Below are positions 34,499 through 45,732 of a stretch of DNA of 64,000 nucleotides, piece by piece. Where the stretch lies: contig CM076144.1 in the NCBI GenBank assembly GCA_038025085.1, forward strand, positions 35,994,501 through 36,058,500, given 5' to 3'. Within the stretch, counting starts at the first letter, position 1, and each line of letters opens with the position of its first letter. The DNA comes from Tetragonia tetragonoides. Its lineage: Eukaryota > Streptophyta > Magnoliopsida > Caryophyllales > Aizoaceae. The translations under genes and the position numbers were made by a program. Under the pieces are notes generated by a model. The model saw only the letters and a list, made by a program, of their open reading frames with translations. It ran no database searches and was not told where the DNA came from.

Positions 34499-34601
34499 CA
34501 GTACAAGTGCAACTGGAAGCAAGTCAAACGGTGCTAAAAGGATTATAGTTGTTGCATTGCTATCCGGTGTAGTACTTCTAACTTCAACAATGAGTATATA
34601 A

Positions 34602-34990
34602 CGCAAAATCTGCAATGTTAGATTTTGTATCTTCGGCACGAGAAATATTAAAAAAGTATTTTTTTTCTTTATGAATTCATGTGTCAATGGTTTTTTTATA
34701 CGTCAAAATAAATAGATTGATCATTGTATTTTTACAAGCTGTAATTGGCTTTTGAACTCAATTCTTTTAGCGTGTTGATTAATATCATACAGTACAGTAG
34801 TTCTTAAAATGTTTAAGTGCGGTTTTATTTGCATGACTGTTGTGCAAGGCTTAAGAAAGTGCATCTTAATTCCTCTAATTGCACTCACATCTATTAACTA
34901 CCTGCTCAACAATCAGGCCATTCTTTCTCCCATTCTTTTGCACTTGTGGATCTGACGAAGCATGCAGACAAACAAACTTTTAGGCCAATA
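34602..34990 (+). other. 3' flank of LTPG copy 3
   Basis: Similar to the 3' ends of copies 1 and 2 just after the stop (TAACGCAAAATCTGCAATGTTAG). A candidate AATAAA poly(A) signal is at 34707-34712. No other feature. Confidence 0.5.
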
Positions 34991-35166
34991 GGTTCCTACT
35001 AAAAAGGATTCTTTAGTATCAGAAAATTTAGTATCAAAATGGCATTTTGATACTAAAAATCAGCTTTAGTATTAGAATGCTTAGACTGATACGATGACGA
35101 TACTTTAGTATCAGAAGATTTTCTATCTGATACTAATGTGTTTTAGTATCGGAAAATAGCGCTCGC

Positions 35167-35178
35167 AAATGCTAATGT
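35167..35178. repeat. Left TSD of the truncated LINE (12 bp)
   Basis: AAATGCTAATGT here and again at 36363-36374, directly after the A-rich 3' end of the LINE fragment. Confidence 0.8.
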
Positions 35179-36362
35179 GTACATGGAATTACAGATATGA
35201 GAAATGTGTACATGCTAATGTGCTGATTTCAGGACCAGTAGTTATGTGCTGAATGAGAAATTTGGTCTTACTGATGTGTACATGGACTTGATCAAGGATC
35301 TCCATCCTAAGAATGATGAACTTACAGATACAAAATGGATTTGAAAACTTAAAATCCCCCCAAAAATTCAATTCTTTCTTTGGCTGGCGTATAATGATAG
35401 ATTACCTCATATGAAAACTCTTTTTCAGAGGAATATTGTGCATAACGCTTGCTGCCCTAATTGTTCTAGCCCTGTAGAGGATACAATGCATGTGCTTAGG
35501 GACTGCACCCTTACTAGTGATGTATGGAATAAAACTAATAATCCTGAAACCAACAATGCTACTAATATCAGAGTCTGGCTACACATCAACCTCACTAGTA
35601 TCAAAGCTTGGGATTCAAAACCTTGGGAAACTGGGTTTGCTTTCCTGATCTGGGGGATCTGGAAAAGAAGAAATAAGAAAGTTTTTGAAGAAAACTGCTG
35701 TCCTATTAACCCATGGATTAAAACAACCCTGTACCAAATTGATGAATTTATTACCTCACAACCTCTGAACCTTTCACCCCCCATTAGTAGCCCTGGCAGC
35801 TCTGAACAATGGACTGCACCTACTCCAGGGACTCTGAAATGCAATGTGGATGCCTCTTGGGCTAGTTCTTCTACATTTGCAGGGATTGCAGGATGCATTA
35901 GAGACAGTGCAGGCAAGTGGATCATTGGGTTTGCATGAAGGGTCAAGGCAAGGAATGTACTCATGGCTGAGCTTCTAGCACTAAAAGAAGCGCTCAAACT
36001 GGCAAATCAAAACAACTGGAATCACATGCTCTTCTGTTCAGACTCAAGCAAGGCAGTGGAATTGATATACAGTGAAAGTTGTCCTAAGAATTTTCACCTT
36101 AACATTATTTTGGATTGCAGTGCTTTGCTCACTGGGAGGAGCTGGAAGATTGAGCATGAAGGGAGGCAGGAAAACAGGGTAGCTGATCTGCTTAGCAAGA
36201 AAGCTAGGAAGGGGCCTGACTTGGATCACCTTTTGCATATGCCTCCTGTGGATGTAATAGAACTTTTAAACTCTGATGCTATAAACTGTAGGAACAATTT
36301 GGGATGTAATAACTTTGCTAACCATCTTTAATTTAATTTGATGCACAATTATTACCACAAAA
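35179..36362 (+). mobile_element. 5'-truncated LINE with RNase H domain
   Basis: 1.2 kb bounded by a 12-bp TSD. It starts in the middle of ORF2 and ends with an A-run (CACAAAAAAA), the hallmark of incomplete target-primed reverse transcription. It carries the zf-RVT region and an RNase H domain after it, which distinguishes it from the LINE at 10.3-15.3 kb. Confidence 0.85.
35351..36331 (+). pseudogene. LINE ORF2 remnant: zf-RVT plus RNase H
   Basis: The frame reads KLKIPPKIQFFLWLAYNDRL and then the zf-RVT cluster (ACCPNCSSPVEDTMHVLRDC). An RNase H (RVT_3-type) fold follows: CNVDASWASSS (first Asp), MAELLALKEAL (Glu), LFCSDSSKAVELI (Asp) and ENRVADLLSKKA (final Asp). A TGA at 35936-35938 interrupts the RNase H domain in one frame; before 35351 another TGA occurs. 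Plant L1 elements are known to have gained an archaeal-like RNase H, which degrades RNA in RNA/DNA hybrids. Host genes annotated as putative ribonuclease H derive from such fragments; TSD and stop point to a dead transposon piece. Confidence 0.85.
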
Positions 36363-36556
36363 AAATGCTAATGTCACCTATAGTATCAGAAAAGTGAAAT
36401 TGTTACCAATTTACTGTGGTATCAAAATTTTAACTGATAATAAAGGGTCCGTTTGGCCTAACTCCCACAAATTCAACTTCTCCTCCCAAATTTGTTATTG
36501 TTCACTCCCTTTTTTATCCACTCCCCCTCCATTTCAAACTTTTAAGAAGTTAAAAT

Positions 36557-38442
36557 TGTAACACCCCCGAATTTACAATGATTTCCTGGGAACTATCGAC
36601 GTCATTATCCATGACTCGACACCACTGAACCGTCACAAACCCAAGGGGCGTTACTGCAATATTTATCGCTAAGGAATAAATGCTAAGCAGAAAGGAAAAA
36701 CTAGGTATCAAAGGAATCATCTAAACAAACTAAACATTAATATCAGAGTTGTCTATCAAGTGAACTTAGAGTTGTCTATCAAGTGAACATTAATATCAGA
36801 GTTGTCCATTAAAGTATTATTACAACTTTGCCTTCAAGGGCAAAAACCAAAAATCTCATAATCCAAAATAAATCATAAGTCTAGAGAAACAGCCCACGTT
36901 TAAACTTCAAGCTATCGTCCTCACTCAGCTACACCTGCACTTTGGTTTCCGTGACGGAAACAAGGTACAGAAGATAAGAGAATAAACAAAAGAAAACAAA
37001 AATCAGATAAACTGAATAAACGTCGTCCATACCTAGTAAAAACACTTTCGCAAACCTTACCTGGGTTTTAGAACAATCATTGAAATTCATTTGCATGCAC
37101 AAGTAGTCATACAATCTAGCACACGCATACTCAACATTCAATTACATGCAATTCTTGCTTTAGTGATCATTCGAACACAAATAGATAAACCATCTTGATT
37201 AGAGAAATAAGAGAGCGAATAGAACAACGATTACTCATACTGTTCATAGATAGATATAGACACGCCATGGACTTACTCTAGTGTATACTCACACTATCTC
37301 TAACATAATAATCGATACGTAGAGAATTAAACAATGGGAAGGATCCATTCCGAACACGCTACGAGGTGTCCATAAAAGTAACCTGAGAATCACGCATCCC
37401 TAGACTATATCAATTAGATGAGTCTTGATTGCTCGACTACTCCTAGGGATCCATTAGGAGTCTTATTCTCATTTATAAATTCAATTCACATACTTGCATT
37501 GATTGACCTAGTGGTACAACGAGACCATGACATACTACTTCATTCCATGCTCATGATAATGAATAATAATAATAACGAAGATAACGACATAAAGGCATAT
37601 TAACATAATCATGCTTCACATATGTCTAACGAATTTTGGCAGCACTTCGGCAGTAAATCATGATATCCAAAATTACACTTTCAACAAATAATCCATCCAA
37701 GTATAATAGGTGCTCATAGCACTCAATAATAACCCATTCCAAATAGCACATATATTATATCAAAATAATATTAGAAATTCACATCGCCATACATGCTCGA
37801 TAATTAGCATATGAACTAATTAATTAACGAAACTTCATAAACTTGTCATACTCAATATAAATCATATTTACAGCGAAGAATATATTTCTAATTCTCCTAA
37901 TTTGCGACGATATAATTTAATCATGCTTCGCATATTAAATTCACAATAATATTCAAATAGCACATAACACATCAAAATGGTTTTGATGGGGCTTTGGAAA
38001 CAGGTAGGCACAATCGCTAACCTAACAAACACTCACTACGCAGTAGGTAACCTTGCTAATCACAACCCGATCACGCTTGTCCGTTTGGTCCTAATTAAAA
38101 ACAATTATCGAGACAAAATCAGTAAATACGAAAAATCCAAACAGTAATAAAATATTAATCTAATATTTTATTTAAATTTTTTGATTTATTTCAATCAATC
38201 TAGGCTTTCGAAAATCCGGATCCAGACTCCAAACGAGTACAGAAAAATAAAAACAATTATTGAGAAATACTGAAAAATACGAAATTAATTAAAACGAAAT
38301 TATTAAACGAAACCCTAATCGATTTTTCGAGTCAAGGCCGTGATACACCAAGCATGGGGACCCACGACCTAGCCCATCACCAAGACCACCACCCACAGAC
38401 CACCATGGTCTGCGGTGGCTCGCCGGAGCACCGGCGATGGAG

Positions 38443-38476
<34 letters not shown>

Positions 38477-38772
38477 TTGCGAGACAGAGAGAGAGAACGA
38501 CTGAGAGAGGGAGGAGCGACGAGGAGGAACCCGCCATGTCGCCACTCGCCGGCGACCACCCAGGAGCGGCCTGGTGGCGCGGCGGTGGCGCGATAGTCGC
38601 GCCTCGGCAAAACAGGGGAGGGGAAAAAACAGAGCACGGGGAGAGAGAGAGAAGGGAAAAGAGAGAGAGAAAGAAGGAGAGGGGGAGAGCGGCTCACCTG
38701 GTGGTGGCCTGGTGGTCCTCCGACGACTGGCGGCCGAGCAAGGGGGAGGAGAGAGAGTGTGTGCATGCGGTT

Positions 38773-38841
<69 letters not shown>

Positions 38842-39222
38842 TGTAAGGTTTTGGCTCAGTTTTTGTAAAATGATCAATTGGCCCATCTCATCACTTATAT
38901 AGGTCTCTAGTTAATGAAAGTCAAAACCTACTAGACCAAGGATTAATTTTCTAATTTAATTGCTAATTAAAAATAACTAAAAACCAATAAAATGCTAATT
39001 AAAACAATATGAATAAGTCTTTTTCATATACAAAACTATTTTAATTAAATCCCTCAATTTGATAATTATAAATCACGAAATTCCATAATAATAATTAATA
39101 TTATTATGGCTTAATTTGAGTAAATCGAATCGTTATATAAATATACAATTTAAATCTCCGAAACTATTTATAAAAGAATTATAGATTGATATTATAATTA
39201 TAGAAAATATTGGGGTATCACA
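36557..39222 (-). repeat. 3' LTR of the gypsy element (left copy)
   Basis: 2,666 bp, TG...CA ends (TGTAACACCCCC to GGGGTATCACA on the plus strand). Compared with the other LTR it has an internal partial duplication of ATCAGAGTTGTC(T/C)AT near 36738-36806 and a longer (GA)n tract at 38774-38836. A GC-rich block at 38350-38760 is common to both. Confidence 0.93.
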
Positions 39223-39240
39223 TTCTACCCTCCTTAAAAC
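39223..39240 (-). other. Polypurine tract of the gypsy element
   Basis: On the minus strand AAGGAGGGTAGAA lies directly before the 3' LTR. It primes second-strand synthesis in LTR retrotransposons. Confidence 0.75.
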
Positions 39241-39488
39241 AAGTTTCGTCTCGAAACTTGAAACATGAAGTAATCACTTCTAAACGACGAAACGAGTTTA
39301 CCCAAACGAAGGTATAAAACGATTTTAGGACAATGACAATGCAATGCGTGTACTACGGTTGTGATCCAAGTCGATTAGCAATGCAGCATGCAATGCTAGA
39401 ACATGCAACTCGTGCAAAGCGGTAAATAAAACACGAATTTACTAGGTGTGACATTCTACCCTCCTAAAAAGGGGTTTCGTCCCGAAAC

Positions 39489-42400
39489 TCAAACGGAATT
39501 AGTACCTTCGATAAAGAGTTCTGGGCACTTCTCGCGCATCATGGATTCAGCTTCCCATGTTGCCTCTTCTTGACCATGACGGGACCAAATAACTTTCACA
39601 ATCGGAATGGTCTTTGTACGAGTCGAGCGCTCTTTGCGGTCGGTGATCTTGATTGGACGTTCTTCATATCTCATCAAGTTCGATTGTTTCAGGTTGAACG
39701 ACATGAGTTGGATCATGTACGTATCGCTTCAGTTGAGAGACGTGAAAGACATTATGGACTTTTTCAAGTTCCACGGGCAAAGCTAAACGATAAGCAACCT
39801 CGACAATCCTTTCTAGGACCTCGTAAGGTCCAATGTAACGAGGACTCAGTTTCCCTTTACGACCAAAACGCATAACCGCCTTGGTAGGAGATACTCGCAA
39901 AAGTATATTTCTTCCCACCTCAAATTCTTCAGGTCTACGACCTCTATCTGCATATGATTTTTGGCGGACCTGTGCACTTCGCATCTTCATTTGAATCACC
40001 TTCACAATGTCAACAGTCTGCTGGATCATGTCAGGACCCAAAACTTCAGTCTTGCTAATATCGTTCCAACATACAAGCGATCTACACTTCATACCATACA
40101 AGGCTTCATATGGTGCTCGATTGATGCTCGAATGATAGCTGTTGTTGTAAGAAAATTCGATCAACGGAATGTGCTTGTCCCACGAACCTTGATATTCGAA
40201 GGCGCACGCTCGAAGCATATCCTCTAGAGTCTGTATTGTCCTTTCCGTCTGGCCATCTGTTGCAGGATGAAAAACGATACTAAACTTCAATTTGCTTCCG
40301 AAAGCTTCTTGTAATTTCTGCCAGAAGTGAGAGAGAAATCTCTGAGTCTCAATCAGAAAAAATATCTTCAGGTACACCATGAAGTCTCATGACCTCCTTG
40401 ATGTACGCATCGGCCAGTTTCTCCATTTCCCACGTGTCATGCATAGGGATGAATCTTGCGACTTTCGTCAAACGATCTACAGCGACCCAAATGGCGTTGT
40501 TCTTCTTCTGTGTCAAAGGTAAACCCATGACAAAATCCATAGAAATCGAATTTCATTTCCAAGTAGGAACTTCCAGTGATTGTACCATTCCACCCGGTCT
40601 CTTGTGCTCAATCTTGACCTTCTGACATGTCAAACACTTCGCCACAAACTCAGCAACTTCTTGTTTCATTCCCTTCCACCAAAACACTTGGCGAAGATCT
40701 TTGTAAAGCTTGTCTCCACCAGGATGTACAGAATACGGCGTATTATGAGCTTCACCCAGAATCTGACTTTTGATAACTGGGTCATTGGGTACACAAACAC
40801 GTTCTCGAAATCTCAAAATTCCATCTTGGCCCAAAGTGAAGTCCTCGGACCTACCTTCGTCTTTGTGGTTTAGAATCCGCTGAAGATCCTCATCACCACT
40901 CTGTCTATCTTTAATCTCCTCGAGTAACGTTGGTCGAACAGTCATATATGCTAAGGTACACTGAACGTCACCTTGAAACACAATCTCCACCTCGAGACTT
41001 TGCAAGTCACGTATGATCTCCTTAGGAAGCACTAAAGCAGTGTTTAAAGTATGTCGAGTCTTCCTACTCAAAGCATCAGCGACCACGTTAGCTTTACCCT
41101 CATGGGACTGGATATCGATGTCGTACTCCGTCAGAAGTTCTAGCCATCTCCTTTGGTGCATGTTCAACTCCAACTGTGTGAAGATGTACTTGAGACTCTT
41201 GTGACCAATGAACATTTTGACTACGGAACCATACAGGTAGTGTCGCCAAATCTTCAATGCAAATACGACAGCAGCAAGTTCCATATCGTGCGTAGGATAG
41301 TTATCCTCGTGCTTCTTCAATTGTCATGAGGCGTAAGCCACGACCTTTCCATGTTGCATCAAAACACACCCTAAGCCATGCTTAGACGCGTCACTGTAGA
41401 CCTCATATCCTTCCGTTCCTGATGACAATGTCAAAATAGGTGCACTCGTAAGACGTTTCTTCAACTCTTGGAAAGCAATCTCACACTTGTCAGACCATAA
41501 AAACTTTGTCGTTTTCTTCATCAAGTTCGTGATTGGCTGCACAATCTTTGAAAAACCTTCTACAAATCGTAAGCGTTGCTCATGCTCCTCGGCGTTCTTC
41601 GAGTAAACTAGAATATCATCGATAAAGACTACAATGAACTGGTCTAGGTAAGGCTGGAATGTACGGTTCATCAAGTCCATAAACTCCGCAGGCGCATTCG
41701 TCAACCCAAAAGGCATCACAGTGAACTCGCAGTGCCCATACCTCGTCCTAAACGCGGTCTTCGCAATATCAGGCTCAGAAATCCTCAACTGATGGTATCC
41801 TGATCGCAAGTCTATCTTTGAGAAAATAGACGCTCCACGCAGTTGGTCAAACAGATCGTCAATTCTGGGAAATGGGATCTATTCTTGATCGTGATCTTGT
41901 TCAATTCGTAGTAGTCTATGCACAGTCTCATACTACCATCCTTCTTCCGTACAAACAAAACAGGAGCACCCCAAGGCGATACACTCGGACGTATGTATCC
42001 CTTTTCCAACAAATTCTCTAATTGTGTTTTAAGTTCCTTCATCTCAGCAGGTGCCATACGATACGATGCTTTAGAAATTGGTGCAGAACCTGGAGCTAGG
42101 TCGATCGTAAAGTCAATAATGCGTTGCGGAGGCATTCCGGGAATCTCTTCGGGAAACACATCAGCGTACTCGGAAACTACAGGAATAGGCTGCGGAGCTT
42201 CTGTCTCGCGACTTGTATCCACCACATGACAAAGGTAAATTGCTTCACCCTTAGTCACGCACTCTTTGACCTTCATCGTTGTCATCACTTTCAGCTTAGG
42301 CTTGACCACAACTCCTCGGTAAGTGATCCTCTTACCTTTAGGTCCTCGCAAAGATACGCGTTGTTCAAAGCACTCTATCTTAGCCCTATACTTGTACAAC

Positions 42401-42690
42401 CAATTCATTCCCAAAATAACGTCAAAATCCCCCAATTCGAACTGAATCAAGTCTGCAGGTAGCTCGGAACCAGCGATCCTAATCGAACACTTCTCATACA
42501 ACGGATTATAATTAACATTCACCCCATTTGGCATCGTAATGTTCGCCCTATACACTAAACTAGGTTCTAGGCCTATCTTAGATGTAAAGTTCTTAGAGAG
42601 AAAAGAATGCGATGCACCACTATCAAACAAAACAAAAGCGGGAAAAGAATTAACAAAAAAAGTACCAGCGATCACGTTCGGGTTTGCTTC
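39489..42690 (-). pseudogene. Gypsy pol: protease, RT, RNase H, integrase, chromodomain
   Basis: In sense order: protease with [13 protein letters not shown] (about 42630); reverse transcriptase with [37 protein letters not shown] and the catalytic [13 protein letters not shown] (about 41620); RNase H ending [11 protein letters not shown]; integrase with the H2C2-type zinc finger ([16 protein letters not shown]), WVAVDRLTK and [13 protein letters not shown]; and a chromodomain-like end (VIWSRHGQEEATWEAESMM, about 39.55 kb). Lesions include a frameshift at about 41.85 kb in RT, an in-frame TGA at about 41.325 kb in RNase H, a frameshift at about 40.37 kb in the integrase core, and one before the chromodomain near 39.7 kb. 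Chromodomains target insertion to heterochromatin. Confidence 0.9.
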
Positions 42691-42735
42691 TGCCTCATTG
42701 CGATTCATCACAAAAATTCTGTCATTAACCCCTCT

Positions 42736-42786
<51 letters not shown>

Positions 42787-43863
42787 CGGCGCAGGATTAG
42801 CAGTAGTAGGAGCTTGTACCTGGTTGTTCACAGCAGGATCAGCATTGTTGCGGTTGTTTTTGTTGTAACCCCCGTTTCCACGGTAGTTACCACCGTTACC
42901 ACGATAGCCATTGTTATTACCACCACGATTGTAGTTGTCATCGCGGTTCTGCCCATTACCATTCCTACCTCGACTCCAACATTCAGAAGCTTTGTGACCC
43001 GGCTTGTTGCATTCATAGCAGTGCAACACGTCACCTCGACAATTCTTACCAGCGTGCGTCTTATTACAGCGAGTACAAGGCGTATTCATTCTAGCCATTA
43101 TCGTAGCTCGATGACTATTCGAGTCACGATTTCTATTCGCATTGTGGTTCTGACCACTTTGGTAGTTGTTGTTGCCATTAGGTCATGGCCTCTTGTCGCC
43201 ATTGTTCGACTGCGATGGATTGCCTTCGTCGCGCTTGTTCTTTCCCAAATGCGTGTCACGACGTCCAACAATCCTCTCCTGGTTCAGGGCCTTGTCATAA
43301 GATTCCAGAAAAGTGACGCGTCTAGCGACAAAACGTTGAATGTCCCATTCAGTCCATCCTCAAACCTTTCAATTCGCTCAGCTTCAGTTGTCAGCAGATT
43401 AGGAGCAAAGATTGCAAGCTCGTTGAACTTGGCAGCGTACTCGGCCACAGACAGCTTGTCTTGGCTTAACCCTTCAAACTCACGCTGTTTAAGGCGTCGT
43501 AGAGAACAAGGAGAAAATCTAGCACATCGTTCGGCGTTGCAAGCAAGTCCGTTCGCACATCGTTCCACCACTTATTACCATCACCCTTCAAATAATACGT
43601 TGCAGAGCTAACCTTCATATTGTTAGGCCGACTTGGAGCCAGGAACAACTTCTCAAACTCAATTATCCAAGTCTCCAGCTTAGTTGGATCAGCACCGCCT
43701 TCGAACGTAGGAGGTTTAAGAGCGTCAAAGTCTCGAAAACTACGCGCTGCAGAGGCTTGTGCGGTTTTCATCTCTTCTTGGCGTGCCATTTGTCGTGCCA
43801 TGATCTCAACCACGTCGGTCAGACCATATTCGAGTCATGCAATTCTATCGGCGTTGGTTGTCA
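42640..43863 (-). pseudogene. Gypsy gag with zinc knuckle and Asn tract
   Basis: The start is probably the ATG at 43863 (MTTNADRIA), but codon 10 is TGA (43836-43834). The frame then continues with VEIMARQMARQEEM and LKPPTFEGGADPTKLETWI, a retrotransposon gag core (WWNDVR). Frame breaks occur near 43.47 kb and 43.2 kb. The C-terminal nucleocapsid has [14 protein letters not shown] (CX2CX4HX4C) and is followed by Asn/Gly-rich sequence including 17 consecutive Asn encoded by a (TTG)n/(CAA)n tract at 42737-42786. Gag forms the particle that packages the RNA. Confidence 0.85.
42737..42786. repeat. (TTG)n microsatellite within gag-protease linker
   Basis: About 50 bp of TTG repeats, read on the minus strand as AAC codons (poly-Asn). 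Confidence 0.9.
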
Positions 43864-44550
43864 TTTCGCGATCTGAGAATATAAAAGTAATGGTATGACC
43901 ACCATTCACACATTTGCACATCTCGACCCATTAAGGTCTAATTGAGAGATATAGGTTGTAATTGAAACCTTTCTCTTGACATTTAGCATATAGCATATAA
44001 GTTTCGATGATTGACCTTACTTCGTAGGTCTAAGCAACATACTTGCTTTATTGTTCTCAGTTCTCATGCATAATAGTTCTATAGGCAGATAGTATACTTT
44101 AGACATGTAGGCCTCACATGAGTAGACAAAGATGTTCATAATGCACATAATGAGGCTCGATACTATTTTAGTAGGGCAATAGACAATCACAGTTAATCAT
44201 ATTAATATGCTTTAGCACTTGGCTCACAAGAGAGTTGATAATGCTCAACAACGATTTTTCCATAAATTCGACATGGATTTCCCATCATGTCATGACGATA
44301 AGAGATAACATTCATGCTTTTGGTCAACCATGCAAATATGTGACAACGACAGTGATATAAACAAATCACAACGACTTTCATATAATCAAATGAAATAGTT
44401 TTGCAATAAGATAGATTGCAAATTAAATAAGAGTCGTAAATATTTGTTGCTTAGGCAACTACACACCACACCAATCCTGACCACGCAGGGCCATCACAAA
44501 AATGAAATAATGTTTCTAAACAAAACTACTAAATCTAGCCGACAAAATAG
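43864..44550 (-). other. Spacer between pre-gag ORF and gag
   Basis: AT-rich, no open frame of note on the sense strand of the element. Confidence 0.5.
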
Positions 44551-45541
44551 CTAAACAGCAACTGGGTTTTGCTTCGATCCGGGAGGCGTATCATCATCAT
44601 CATCCCTCCTTGGCTTCACTTCCCTACATGGAGTGTAAGGATGTTCGTCACCTTTGAACTTCTGAGGCATGAAGTGCCTTCTAAAGTTGTCCACAAGCTT
44701 GCGCTTCTTTGACCAGCAGCTCTCGCAGATGTCCTTCGGGGCAGGCACCAAGACGTTGTTAACCTTCCATTCGAACTCGGACAAGCATAGCTCATTGCCA
44801 ACACCCTGAAAACTCAGCGCCCAACGATTGCAATTTGCCATACTTCTCGTCATTGATGTAGCCACTCTTCAGTACCACATCGTCATAGTTCTCCTTGAGA
44901 CCTCTCCAAAGATGCATGTTGGGTAAGCCAGCTAGTAAGAGTTCCACCCAAAAACCTTGGTCTATCCTCATACGATTCTCATATTCGTATCGCTCGATCG
45001 TAGTGTATGCGCGATCGATGTAGGCACGGATGTCATCTAGCTCGGCATTAGTGGCAAAGAAAGGCTCCACAGGAGGAGACACATCAGCAGGAGGCGAAGG
45101 AGGTACAGAGTTGTTGTCGCTTGCATCACCAATATCCTCTAAGTCTGGCATGCTAGGTGAATCAGGGACACCAGCTCCATACTCAAATCGCATCTCGAGA
45201 TCGACAGAGTTAGGCTCAACGCTTGGCTCGTCAGCAGGAGCATCGTCAGCCTCAGGTTCGGACTCGGTAGGTTCCTCTTCAGAATCAGGATCCTCATTAG
45301 CTTCCCAGTCATGGTTAGGATCGATTGGAACGTCATCATCTCGATCCTCGTGTGCGGGTTGGTCCACCTCGAGTTCGTGCGCGCCATTGCCGTGCGCCTC
45401 GAGCTCGGGTGCGGCCTCGTCGTGCGTTGGCTCACTATCGGAGATATCTACGTATTCCACCTCGTTCTCGGGTGCAACGATCATCGCTCGTGGTTTCCTA
45501 CCTTTGGTCGACTTCATCGCGGTCAAACAAGTAATTGCCAC
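44551..45541 (-). pseudogene. Extra acidic ORF between 5' LTR and gag (unknown function)
   Basis: Sense-oriented with the element. The first frame (45541-44792, 249 codons if the first start is used) begins MAITCLTAMKSTKGRKPRAM. It has a very acidic, Pro-rich region at residues about 25-155 (DSEEEPTESEPEADDAPADE is typical) and then a more ordered part (IRAYIDRAYTTIERYEYENR, LPNMHLWRGLKENYDDVV). Near 44.8 kb the reading shifts by one frame and continues to 44551 with ICESCWSKKRKLVDNFRRHF and a short poly-Asp stretch. It has no gag, knuckle or protease motif and I do not recognise the family. Composition (higher GC, strong codon-like structure) supports a real former gene. Confidence 0.6.
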
Positions 45542-45709
45542 CTACAAAAGGGCAATCAAACAATATGAACATTTAAATCACAATTAAGGTGATTTCAAGT
45601 AATTCCTAACTTCTAGGACTACTACGCTCAACAGCTTTAATTATATTTTATTTTCCCCAAAATGAAGCTAATTTTTATTAATTAATTTATTAAACCTATG
45701 CAACCTTTT

Positions 45710-45732
45710 AAACCAAGGGTTCTGATACCATT
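45710..45732 (-). other. Primer-binding site of the gypsy element
   Basis: On the minus strand TGGTATCAGAACCC follows the 5' LTR (after a short AA spacer), complementary to the 3' end of initiator methionine tRNA, as is usual for this lineage. Confidence 0.8.

Noticed and set aside
38354..38886. Several overlapping frames rich in Arg/Glu or Ser/Leu in the LTR (also 47415-48043)
   Set aside because: They are readings of GA/CT microsatellites within the two LTRs, on both strands.
42607..43611. 334-codon plus-strand frame
   Set aside because: Antisense shadow of gag/protease; its Val/Leu runs come from the (TTG)n tract and zinc-knuckle region read backwards.
45030..45587. 185-codon Ser-rich plus-strand frame
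   Set aside because: Antisense shadow of the acidic pre-gag ORF, which lies in the sense direction of the element.
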